Shown: positions 10,601 to 20,400 of the stretch, one piece after another
Position numbering within the stretch: the first letter of the stretch is position 1
Layout: the number at the start of each line of letters is the position of its first letter
Origin: Fasciolopsis buskii
Taxonomy: Eukaryota > Platyhelminthes > Trematoda > Plagiorchiida > Fasciolidae
Direction of reading: 5' to 3'
Length of the DNA: 64,000 bases
Assembly: GCA_008360955.1 (NCBI GenBank)
Contig: LUCM01004197.1
Span: 35,117-99,116, forward strand
Position numbers and translations under genes: made by a program
Notes under the pieces: model-generated
Told to the model about the DNA's origin: nothing
The model's input: the letters and a program-made list of their open reading frames with translations, nothing else
Database searches by the model: none

Positions 10601-11490
10601 CTCTCCATTCCTGTTCAGCTTCGTCATGGACGAGGTGATGGGAGATGGTTTAGGAGATCATTGGGATGTATGATTCGAACTGAGAAGTGGAGGTAAGCTA
10701 TGTGGTCTAGATTACGTGGATGACGTCGTGTGCCCTTTCGAATCCGCTGTCCATGCGCAACTGGCACTAGATGGACTCTCGAGATCGGGCGCTCGGTGTG
10801 GCATGTGCCTTGCACCTTCAAAGTGCGACGTGGTTTTACAAGACTGGTCGACATCAGCGCCGAACTTGATACTAGGAGAGGAACTACCGACTGTGGACTG
10901 TTTTACCTTCCTTGGTAGCTGCGTGTCGAACGATGATAGCCCGGCAGTGGAGGTAAACGCGCGTATCTCAAAGGCTCGGGCAGCTCACGCTGGACTGAAT
11001 CACTTAGGGGCGTCGGCCTGCTATTTCACTGAAGTTGAAAGGTCGTATGTACTGCGCTGCATTGCGTTCAGTGCTTTTGCACGGTTGCGAGACATGGAGT
11101 ATGCGTGTGGGCGATGTTCGTCGGTTGGAGGTTTTTGACCACCGATATGTACGTAGTATGGCTAGGATTGGATGGAGTGGCCGGGTGAGTAATGTAGTGG
11201 TCAGAAATCTAGTACTAGGTGTCGGCTCTCAGATTACCTTGTTTCAGCCTATGAAACTTAGTAGAGTACGTTGATTGGGTCATGTGTTGCGTATGTTAAA
11301 CACTCGTCTACCATACCGTGCGCTATTTTGTGTTCTTCCCAAGCAATGGGAGGAACAATGTAGAGGCCAGCAGCTGACGTGGCAACGTGAAATGAAAAAA
11401 TGTACAGCGAATCTAGGTAAGGTAGGCATCTCGCCTTTGTGGTTGAGATCCGAGAGACTCGTCAAATGGAGACACTTAAGGATATGGTAG
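10601..11490 (+). pseudogene. RTE-1 RT catalytic core and C-terminal domain
   Basis: Continues the RT after the deletion. An FSFVMDEVMGDGL stretch (about 10610-10650) leads to an intact YVDD catalytic box (10713-10724), then CGMCLAPSKCDVVLQDW (about 10795-10845), FTFLGSCVSNDD and ARISKARAAHAGLNHLG. The C-terminal region has GCETWSMRVGDVRRLEVFDHR (about 11085-11150), VLRMLNTRLPYRALF and a Trp-rich end at about 11490. These are the conserved post-RT blocks of RTE elements. At least three frame changes separate them, so no full protein is made. Confidence 0.88.
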
Positions 11491-11740
11491 TGAACCGTAA
11501 ACAGTGACGATCATGTTGTCATCTTCTGTCGAATCAGAATGATTAAAATATGTTTGTACAGTTAGACTGTTTTCCGTTTGTTGACTGCAGCAGCGTTTTA
11601 TCTTTTCCCGCCTGTGAAGGTCCACTCTTTGTTCCTCTTGGATATTCACTCTTTATAGAAACGTGTTACTCTGGAGAAAGGCAGCGGTCAGTAAGGCTTG
11701 CCTTGCTGTTTAACGCTGAGCGATGGTGATGATGATACCA
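11491..11740 (+). repeat. RTE-1 3' untranslated region
   Basis: Noncoding tail after the last C-terminal codons, ending in a GAT-rich tract. A diverged copy lies at about 13800-14035. The next RTE-1 copy starts almost immediately after it. Confidence 0.7.
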
Positions 11741-11754
11741 CTTGCAGTGCACAT

Positions 11755-14035
11755 GCATGAAGCGTGTTATGAAAAAGTGGGCTGCCGTTGGCGCGGTTTT
11801 GTCCAAAATTGTAGGTCGTGCTCGTCTATGTACGTAGGGTTAGACGATGTCGTAGTTTTAAATCGGTTCTCGTTACAGCTCAATAGCCGTCAACCAAGAC
11901 CGCAATTTGGTTAGTCCGTACAACGTCTCTGTAATTCAGGTGTTTTCATGATCTACAAGCAGAAGCCATCAGTCGAGCTAAGAACTCCGAAGAACCGCAG
12001 TGAAGATGATTAATGGGATCAAATCTAGCAAGCTATGTACTTGGCATCAGGTTTCATCCGCGGTCGTAGATCCACCGTCTGTGAGACACTGGATCTCAGG
12101 AGTATCTGGGTTTAATGCTTCAAAAACGCTAGCTCCCTAACTAAGGAGGCTAATAACAGTGCGACATTCACAACCCCAAGTGGCGATAATCCCTAAGGAT
12201 TTTGACGAGTGGTGGGTTAAAATGATCAAACAGCTGAGAGTAGCGGTTTATTCAAATAGCAGTCAAAGGCCTTAGGCTTGTATGCGGCAAGGGCGGGTGG
12301 TGAATTTCGGTTAGTTAAACTGTGCTTTTCAACACAGAACCTCTTCATGACACGACAGAGACTCGACAGTTGAGCTAAATACTTCACTGATCAGTTTAGC
12401 TGGTCGCGCGTTAATGTAGTTACTCTGACATCAACAACTGTGAATCCTTGGGAGGTGTTACTTGACCTGCTAACGTTATTGTAAATGATGCCAAACGTTC
12501 GTCCATTGAACTGGGAGAAACCGGCCGGTTTCATCGAACTCCAAGTTCTCTCCACACTGGTTAGAGATGCTTTGAGAATAGCATTTAGCTCTCTGCCCCT
12601 TGGCATTTGGGACGAGGATCTTATTCCGTTATCATGGGGCAAATCACTGATTATACTGATCTTTACGAACATGCAAAAGTTGTGACAAGCATCGTGGAGT
12701 TAGTTTAATTCCAATAGCTACCAATGTTTTACCTTTGACAATACTGTACCGTCTGACACGGATTCACGAGGGTAACCTTTGAAAACAAGCCGGACTTCAT
12801 CCTCATCGGAGTCGCATCAACCACATCTATACCCCGCTCCTGGTTACTTGGAACGCGACACACACCTTGCGACAATCGTAGTTTTTCTCGTCTTGAAATT
12901 CGTCTTCGACTTAGTTGACCGGAAAGTGATATTCACTGCTCTTCACCAGGTGTGCCAGAGAAGTTTGTTGCCCTCTTACGGACATTAGACTCTTATGCAT
13001 GTGATTTCTTGGGGGTATACTACTAACTGCCAAGTGCATTCGAGACGACAAGCGGTGTCCGACAATCAATGGTTGAGGTTAGAGTGGATGCTTTAGAAAG
13101 TCTTCAGAGTGTAAGCGTCGAACTGGAAAATGGGAGAAGCTGTATAAGTTAGAATACACAGACGAACTGGTTTGTTTGTCCCAAGTTGCGGAACACGCGC
13201 GGCATGCACTAGACTGAGGGTTGTAGCTGGAATCAGCATGCTCTTTACATCTTCAACATGTAAAGTGCTCTTACAAGACTGGTCGACGCTAGTACCGAGC
13301 GCAATGCTCGAAGGAGAGAAACTAATGACTCTTGACCATTTCAATTACCTCCGCAGCTGCGTGACAAAGAATGGTGCCACGGTAGCAAAGATTAGCACAT
13401 GTATATTCGAGGCTCGAGCGGCGTACGTTGGACTGAAGCACTTGTGGCACCGACCTGATAACTTGCTAAAATTGAAAGATCGCGTGCACTGCGCAGCAGC
13501 GCGCTCAATGCTGTTGTGTGGTTTAGATATGGAGTTTGCGTTCTGGAGATGTTCGTTGCTTCTAAGCTTTTGATCATCTATGTTTGCGTAGTATCTCTGG
13601 AATTAAGAATCGAGCATTGTATCTTGGTTCGGAGAGTATTCTGTCACAGTGTATCAAGTTTAATGGGTTTCATTGTTTGAATCCTGTTTCTTATGGTGAA
13701 CACGTCTACCGTATCATGCCATATTTTGTGGTTAGAACCCAAAATATCTACCAGTCACCTTGGTGGGGACGCAGGGATATGATAACGATCGGTGATTAGC
13801 ATCGATCGTATTGCCATTTACTATCGAATCAGGAGTATTGGATGAAGTGCGTCTGTACAGTTAGACTAGTCCGTATGTCAGCCACTGCCGGATTCTTCTC
13901 CCGCCCGTATGGGTCCACTCCCTGTCCATCTTGCATATCCATTCTTCATGTTGCAGCGTGTATCTCAGTGAAGCAGACAGTGGCCAATCGGTCTTGCTTT
14001 GTTATTTAACGATGAATAATGGTGAGATTAGTCCA
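11755..14035 (+). mobile_element. RTE-1 copy, 5'-truncated and degenerate
   Basis: Second plus-strand RTE-1 copy, head-to-tail with the preceding one. It starts within the endonuclease/linker border: 11780-11900 resembles 9440-9560. It retains linker pieces near 12130-12300 and an RT N-terminal part around 12500-12800. The catalytic block has decayed to FLVLKFVFDLVDR (about 12885-12920), and ETTSGVRQS lies near 13045. The YxDD region is not intact. FNYLRSC and ARAAYVGLKHLW lie near 13340-13450, GLDMEF-like C-terminal sequence follows to about 13790, and a 3' UTR ends near 14035 in GATGAATAATGG. Many frameshifts and stops; clearly older than the upstream copy. Confidence 0.8.
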
Positions 14036-14446
14036 CCGACCGCAGTTTTTCGTGTCACTTTGGGTGACCTTTGTTTCTTTACTCCATGTATTATGCATGG
14101 ATGTAGTGGAAGGAGCATGCTTTTTAACCGCTAGGGCCTACTACACGCAAGGAAAGGGGCAGCAGGCAACTGTCCCTGGAACGTGGAATGGTATAGAATC
14201 ACATATGGTCTCATTAAATCATGCATGGCAATCGATATAAGTCCCGGTGGTCTTGGGTGATCCCTATATCGAAAGAAGGAACATTGGTGAGCTTTCCTGT
14301 GTAAAGGATGTTGAAAATTTTTTGGTCAGCCTTAATCTGCGGCTGCCCACACCGCAGAAGACGTTTCTTTTCGATAATCCTAACCGGAGTTTCTGACTGA
14401 ACAAGATAGTTGGACGTTAATCCAACACAGGAACTGTGAGCAAAAT
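14036..14446. other. Unassigned sequence
   Basis: Between the RTE-1 tail and inverted repeat 2. A minus-strand ORF runs through it (14534-14214) but partly inside the repeat arm, and it shows no known domain. Confidence 0.45.
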
Positions 14447-14869
14447 CATGCTCACCACTGTCCACTCCGCTGGATGCAATAGGCAACGCGGTCCTGATTA
14501 TTTTACACGACGACCTTTGAAATATGGGACTCATTTTATTCTCATAGTTTATGGGAGATGGCTGACTGGTACTGCTAGGAAGTTCAGCAGCTAAGCGGGA
14601 GAATGCCTAGGGTTTTCAACCTAATTCTTTAATTCTAATGCGAATCAATGCACAAGGCATCCTGGAATGGCTGAGTGGAAGTCCATCTGCTTGAATGAAT
14701 TATTCCCTCACTCATTTTTTCGATTGAATTGTTAGATTAAATAAACCCCAACATTGAGGACCAGTTTGCTTCGTCAGGCTTCTATCTAGCTCATTGACCT
14801 TGTAAGCATGACTGAATGTTCGGCTTGAGATAAGCCATCCAGTATAGTTTGTTGGGTTATGGTGGCACG
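14447..14869 (-). repeat. Inverted repeat 2, right arm; RTE-2-type 3' tail
   Basis: Reverse complement of 7480-7902, equal in length, with no difference seen by eye. On this strand the tail orientation is minus. It ends at 14869 beside an LTR-like segment and at 14447 in unassigned sequence. Confidence 0.88.
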
Positions 14870-14889
14870 TAAGCCGTCATAATACGTCA

Positions 14890-15480
14890 ATCTCATTCTG
14901 TTGGTGCCATGGTTGGTGACCATTCTAGGGTTTTCGGTGGCGCAAATTTTAGTTCTGTTGTTAATTTTCCAAAATTGATGACATTTTAAATATTGCGTGG
15001 TTGGAAATTTTTATGCCCGCAAAAGATTCGTCAAAACTCGTTCTGTGATTGGCTGTTTGACGTATCGACCAAGGCCACCTAAAACTATATAATCGATTGG
15101 GTTCACTTGAATTCTGATTTGTATCGATGAGTCACCAATAAACTCACGGCAATGTCCTGTGTTCCTTTTCTCTTCCTCTTGCGGGCTGGGCTAGCTGTTA
15201 CTGTTCCGCGTCTTCTTTCATTCTGTGTTGTTCATTCAAAGGAGCGGCCGTTCCGTTTGTTTTTCGACTACGGGACTTGTTGGCCTCAGCTCGAACAGTT
15301 GTCTCCAATCTACGTGTGTGTTCGTGTCCTGCTAGACCACATGTGTGCTCCTGTGCTGTCGTGCGACGCTAGTGCTTACGTCTTGTACTTCAGTATATGT
15401 ATAGATCAACCAAACCCGGCAACACAAACAGACGGTCAGTCGTTATGCCAACAGCCGAACAGTTTAATTAAGACCAGTTA
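14890..15480 (+). repeat. LTR-like or promoter-like segment
   Basis: The stretch contains a TATA-type box (TATATAAT, 15086-15093) and, about 50 bases on, an AATAAA (15137-15142), followed by an open, pyrimidine-rich region to about 15480. TATA and polyadenylation signal this close together are typical of the U3/R region of LTR retrotransposons. I found no second copy, no clear TG...CA ends and no target duplication. It could equally be unrelated AT-rich DNA. Confidence 0.3.
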
Positions 15481-16689
15481 AACAGGGGTTGCGTTGGTTC
15501 TCTAGGCAAACTTGCCGATTTGAAAAGTGAAATTTTACTGGAGCTGGATTAATGCTCTTGATAGTCTTAGGACTTATGCTAGTTTGCATCCGCTACTGGC
15601 GGCAAGCTCGCTCGTCCAATAGAAGCAATTATTTTAGCGAACCCTCTGCTCACTATTACACCTGTACTTTTAAGCTCAAGGCGTAATATTTTGCGTCAAC
15701 TAGGTCTAATCGTCACGGTTGACCACGAATCGGAAGATCTCTGTTTAGAGAGGCTGCCATTTTAATCAAGTTAAAGCAGTAAACTACTAAACACGTCATT
15801 CTTGAAAAAACAATCATTTTCGAAAGTTCATGTTAAAACATAACGTTAGGAGTTCATTCCTCTGGTCCTGGCGCAGATCACTACCGCTATTTCAAGCACC
15901 ATTGTCCTGATGAAGTTGAATAATCTTTAAAGCGCAAAGTGTCAACAGACTTGGCGTATGGTTTACTCGCTCAATGAACCAGGGAATATGATTGTTCTGC
16001 GCAACAGTAGAAAATGCTGACCACTCCCAAATATAGTTACCTGTTAATTTTGTTGCATGGTAAGTGGTAACCTGCAATGCAATTATAAATGGACATTTCT
16101 GAGAGGTAGTTCCTTGAGAAGGTCATTACTCTTTCTTATTCCTGCCTAAGTTGTTTACTCCTACACGGATAAAATGAAAAACCTTACAAACGAATCGAAA
16201 GAGTGCACGATAGATAAGGGAAATTCTGTCGTTGTGGTGGCAGATACTACCCTAATCATGAGAAAGCAGGCAATATAAAAAGCGACAATGTCTTCGAAAG
16301 AAGCCCCGGGTTTCATTCTATCGGGATTTAGTGATCCTGTTATCCCGATGAGTGGTTTTCTTTCAGTTTGACGGAAATCAGGCAAATGGACGTTTGGGTC
16401 CGGGGTATGCTTCATATAAAGGCGTACTACGGCTTGAATCTTGATCCTATCCACAATGTGTTCCGTGTCCTGGTGTGATAATTTAACGACCTACCCAGCC
16501 AGTGAATATTGTCCTAGAAATCTTAGAAATTCTTGGAGTATGGAGTAGGAGCAGTTCCATACTAGATGTGTTGGACGCCACATACAAATTGGCGGGCCCA
16601 TCGATCGCCGTTGTTTATTGATGCTGGATTTCTGGCATTAGGTCTCAAAGTGTTGTAAATAAGTTCCGTTGTCATAAATCTGTACATCC
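15481..16689. other. Unassigned intergenic sequence
   Basis: Contains a 97-codon minus-strand ORF (16454-16161). Its peptide GASFEDIVAFYIACF loosely resembles GSVEGVVAFYMAS in a minus-strand ORF at 21973-21770, hinting at an unnamed shared repeat. Nothing else was recognised. Confidence 0.4.
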
Positions 16690-16733
<44 letters not shown>

Positions 16734-16740
16734 GGAGAGA
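16690..16740. repeat. Compound (TA)n(GA)n microsatellite
   Basis: About eleven TA units passing directly into about fourteen GA units, with one interruption (GGG) near 16732. Confidence 0.97.
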
Positions 16741-18449
16741 GCGATTGTACAAGTGGATGTGTAGATCACATCCCACCCGACAAAACCAGTGCGCAAGGGG
16801 GAATGAAAAAAGAAAATGTACGTGGTTCGCCGCATATAATAGCTTTCCTATCGTTCGTCGCCTTGCTGTCCGTGATCCATGGGTCCGCTAGATGCTACAC
16901 GGTTGCCCAAACGGTAGAAGATTAATACTCTATCCTGAGCCGTTAACCAAACGATTGAGCTGACAAGGCAGTGAGACCATCTGAGAGCAGCCCACTGGGA
17001 ACCGATGGCTGACTGTTCATTTCTTACGCTTTATATGAAAAATGATTGAGAAAGAGTATAATAATGGCTGACACGAAAAAAACACCTTTTTAAGTGCACT
17101 TGGAGCAAGGACGTTCATTACGCTGACCAATAGAGAGGAGGACTACCGAGTAAAAGATGACATGAAGTTGAAGGTAATAAGGTTTAAATTACCACGCTTA
17201 TGAGAAGCTGGGTGGTATGACAGCTCAGCTGTTGCCCTGCTCATTTCCACGCCTAATCTGTTAGGGCCTTACGATTCATTATTATGGATTCTGGTTGTCT
17301 ATCTTTATTCTCGATCATGACGATTCGCGGTTGCACGCGCTCCCACTCGCCAAGCAACAAGGAACTCATCATCCCCATTAGCATTGGTTCTGTACACCAG
17401 TTTTTCGAAGGGATTCGATTCGAAACGTGACACCTGACCGACTGCCTCGGTGACAGTAACTGATTTCTCCGTTCTTGCAACAAGATCGCATGGGTTTTTC
17501 TAACACTCGAGAACTACATTGCAGTTTCTGGAACTCAAAACACACCGTATATCTTCTATTTTCGGCCAATGATGATCCATCTTTCTAATCTTCTGAAGGA
17601 CCGATGGAACTGCTACTTTATACGCCCGACATTTTTTAAACAACTGAATATCGCACCAACACTAAATAGGAATAAGTGTTCGGTGGACTTGGCGGCAATT
17701 AATCCGAGATACAATCGATCAAGAATTTGTGGAGTGTGGAAATAAAACAAGCTTTTGGTAACCGAAACGGACAATTTCATTTCTGTTTCAAGTGATGGTT
17801 AGCTTGCAGCAACTGATGATCCCTGACAATGCAAATAAAAAAGTTAATCTTGGTTTCCAGTCATCAGTATTTTATGCTGAATAATCAGCAAAATAACTTA
17901 TAATCGTCTACTTTGACTGCTCATGTGACTTACAGCCTCTGCGGAGGAGATTCTGCGCATTTCTCCTTGTGAGATTGTTGACTGACATCTGGTAGTCAAT
18001 CTAGGAGAGATGGCCAGACCCTAATTTCAAATCAGAAACGGGCGGCCTAAGAGGCGAATATCCCCATACTCACATGCATGTGTTCAAGGTGTGTACTGGC
18101 CCTCCAGGATGTCGAGCCTTGTCCGAGGAGCGTACGGAATGAACACTCAGTCACTGGTCCACAGTGGATACGGACCACACGGTCCGTTTCTCTGCTTAGC
18201 AGGTTAAGCTTCAGATGCCTAAAGGTCTCCGCTGTAGATCCCTAGTGAAACCACCTGCTTTTGGCTTGGTCAAACGAGTTATTGCGCTCACAAACCAATT
18301 ATGAATTTACGCGACTGCATTCCTTTGTTAATGAGACTGTAGAAGACGTTTGAGGTGCGACCCAAAGCGTATTTTCTATCTGACTCCGACACCGCGACTG
18401 ACTAAGCCCCTCAGTGGACAGAATAGAGAAAACCTGAACCAGCAATTGG
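16741..18449. other. Unassigned intergenic sequence
   Basis: Short ORFs only. No domain or repeat family was recognised. Confidence 0.5.
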
Positions 18450-18959
18450 ATGATAGAGTTGTGTTGTATATATCGTATCACCGATACGACGATACACGAG
18501 ATCGCAAACGACAGAAAAGAGGTGCCGTGTGGTCGAAGCGATTTGAGAGCGAGGACTTTCGAAATGTGCAATACGAACGGAAACGTACAGACCCCGTGTG
18601 CGGTAAAACAAACGCAACCGAAAAAATGTCTCAAGATTGATGTCAAGCGTCGTGAAACATTAGAGAAATGGTATCCGAAAATAATCGATTTTCTATGGAA
18701 GATCGCTGCCACCACAAGTTATTCACAAAATTGCTCTATCCATTTTCCGTTGCCTGCACAATCTATTTCAGTTCCATTTGTTATCTTATCTTCTCTCTAC
18801 ATCACTGACGTAGGATCTAAGCACAGTCCAAGGTATGATAACAGACCTGCACCTCCACTGACCAAAGCCGCACTCTCCTCCGACCACGCTCGTCATTCAA
18901 ACTTGGAACATATAACTTGCATACACCTTTGCGAACAGGTCAGCGAGCTCGGACACTAG
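18450..18959 (+). other. Unassigned open reading frame, 169 codons
   Basis: Second-longest unassigned frame after those explained by LINEs. It has an ATG and a stop. The first 85 residues are basic and contain four Cys; the rest is Ser/Thr/Pro-rich. There is no signal peptide, membrane segment or known motif. Other frames are also unusually open here (18350-18640 plus, 18299-18715 minus). A frame this long is expected about once or twice by chance in 64 kb, so it may be meaningless. Confidence 0.15.
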
Positions 18960-19300
18960 TTTTTATTGTTGGCATTTGCTGCCTACAGTAGACCTTAATA
19001 TAGGACCCCAACCAAGCAACAAAAAATAACTCCGGCCGAGAAGGATGTTGCTCCTCACTTATATATGCATATCAATCTAAACCGGCTTAAAAACAAGCAT
19101 AGCTCCAGCGCAACATGTAATTGGGACTTCACAGAACGTGGACAAATACGGAAAGGGAAAGGATGAACCTTAACGCACCAACTGTTTTTGTGTTTTCACC
19201 GTACATACTGTGATTTTTTGGTGGTTTTCGGATTATTTTTAAAGAGATTGAGATCTACGGACATCCCATACAGCATTCGCACTACTGACTTTGGTTCTGA
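18960..19300. other. Unassigned intergenic sequence
   Basis: Nothing recognised. Confidence 0.5.
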
Positions 19301-20400
19301 ACCACGTATCAGCGTCTCTAACCAACAACAGTTCTTATCTCTTGTACTCCAACCACGGAGTCAGGAAGTACCAACCGAGGCCAAAACGAAAGCTAACTTC
19401 ATAACTCTGTGCCAGGTCGCTTCTTTCAGCCTTACCCAACACGTGCAAAGCGGCACAAAAAGGTAGACAATGAGTAGGCATGCGTCCGCACCAAAAACAC
19501 GCCAATGCACTTCGTCATTGCTCACCTGGTGTTTCCAATCGACACGGCCAGTGCTTCAAAGATATAAGCGGTCGAAAACGGAAAGTCACCGAGCATCCTC
19601 AACACCAATTGGCCTCGCAACCGTAAAGAAGAACTGCGAACCGTGGTACTGTACATTCTTCCCCTGAGGGCAAACCACAAGTCATGGCGGCGCCAAAAGT
19701 GTGGTAGGTTCTTGAAAGCTGCTCTGGACTTTGTGATTCATGATGTTACTCTCCCAACATCTCCGCCAAGTGTGGTCAGATTCCCGAAGCTATTGACTGA
19801 CTCTAACCAATCGCCACAAAGAGTGCGTGCAGGCGCAATCTCCTGTCGGTGTTGTAGTTGTACTTTGCATTTTGAGGGGGCAAAGTACACACCTTATCGA
19901 GATATCTCAATCGCCAAGCGGTCTAACACGTGTTGAATTGCTCGTGTATCGTCACTCAACAAGGCAAAATCATCGGCACACTTTAAGTCAGAAACCGTTC
20001 CCTGGGGTTACTCCAACTTTACCATCTAAAAGATCGGATAGAGCGTCCTGTAAAGCATTCTCTACGACAGAATTGAATAAAAATGGGGACATACGGCATC
20101 TTTGANNNNNNNNNNNNNNNNNNNNNNNNNNNNNNNNNNNNNNNNNNNNNNNNNNNNNNNNNNNNNNNNNNNNNNNNNNNNNNNNNNNNNNNNNNNNNNN
20201 NNNNNNNNNNNNNNNNNNNNNNNNNTTTGCTATTTGATTCATGGTAGAGACTAATGGTCCTATGGTTGGCGCAGTCACTGTACAAGTCATTTTTGATGAT
20301 CTCGTATCAATAACACTCAGAGGATATACACACACAACGCAACGTATAGACCCCTCACTATCCACATATAGCACAGAGCGGACTTTCTGCGGCAAAGTTA
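19300..20400 (-). pseudogene. RTE-type LINE remnant interrupted by a gap
   Basis: Minus-strand RTE RT and C-terminal region. From high to low coordinates: DCANHRTISL, the RT N-terminal NHRGISL motif (about 20250-20280); the 120-N gap; CRMSPFLFNSVVENALQDAL (about 20040-20100); a catalytic box reading CADD instead of YADD (19980-19969), with FALLSDDTRAIQHVLDRLAI after it; YFAPSKCKVQLQH (about 19860-19890); FGNLTTLGGDVGRV; and C-terminal sequence to about 19310. Stops and frameshifts disrupt it. Residues around the gap belong to consecutive RT motifs, so the missing bases probably include the DAFDSV block. Confidence 0.75.
20106..20225. other. Assembly gap (120 N)
   Basis: A run of N inside the minus-strand RTE reverse transcriptase. 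Confidence 0.99.

Larger units (their letters stand above)
8436..11740 (+). mobile_element. RTE-1 non-LTR retrotransposon, best copy (degraded)
   Basis: Nearly complete plus-strand RTE-clade LINE with a 5' region (about 8436-8506), an APE-type endonuclease (8507-9400), a linker (about 9556-9900), RT (about 9870-10850) and a C-terminal region (to 11490). A 3' untranslated region of about 250 bp ends near 11740 in a GATGGTGATGATGA tract, typical of RTE tails. The 3' UTR is shared with the copy ending near 14035: both have a 'gtacagttagact' block and a 'gcccgcctgt'-like block. Inactivation is clear: frameshifts and stops between the domains, a catalytic Glu-to-Lys change in the endonuclease, and a deletion of about 150 bp in the RT at 10600. 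9727-10600 is the right arm of inverted repeat 1. Confidence 0.9.

Noticed and set aside
18450..18959. 169-codon ORF as a real gene
   Set aside because: A frame of this length is expected about once or twice by chance in 64 kb over six frames, and no domain, signal or homologous repeat supports it. Kept only as an unassigned ORF.
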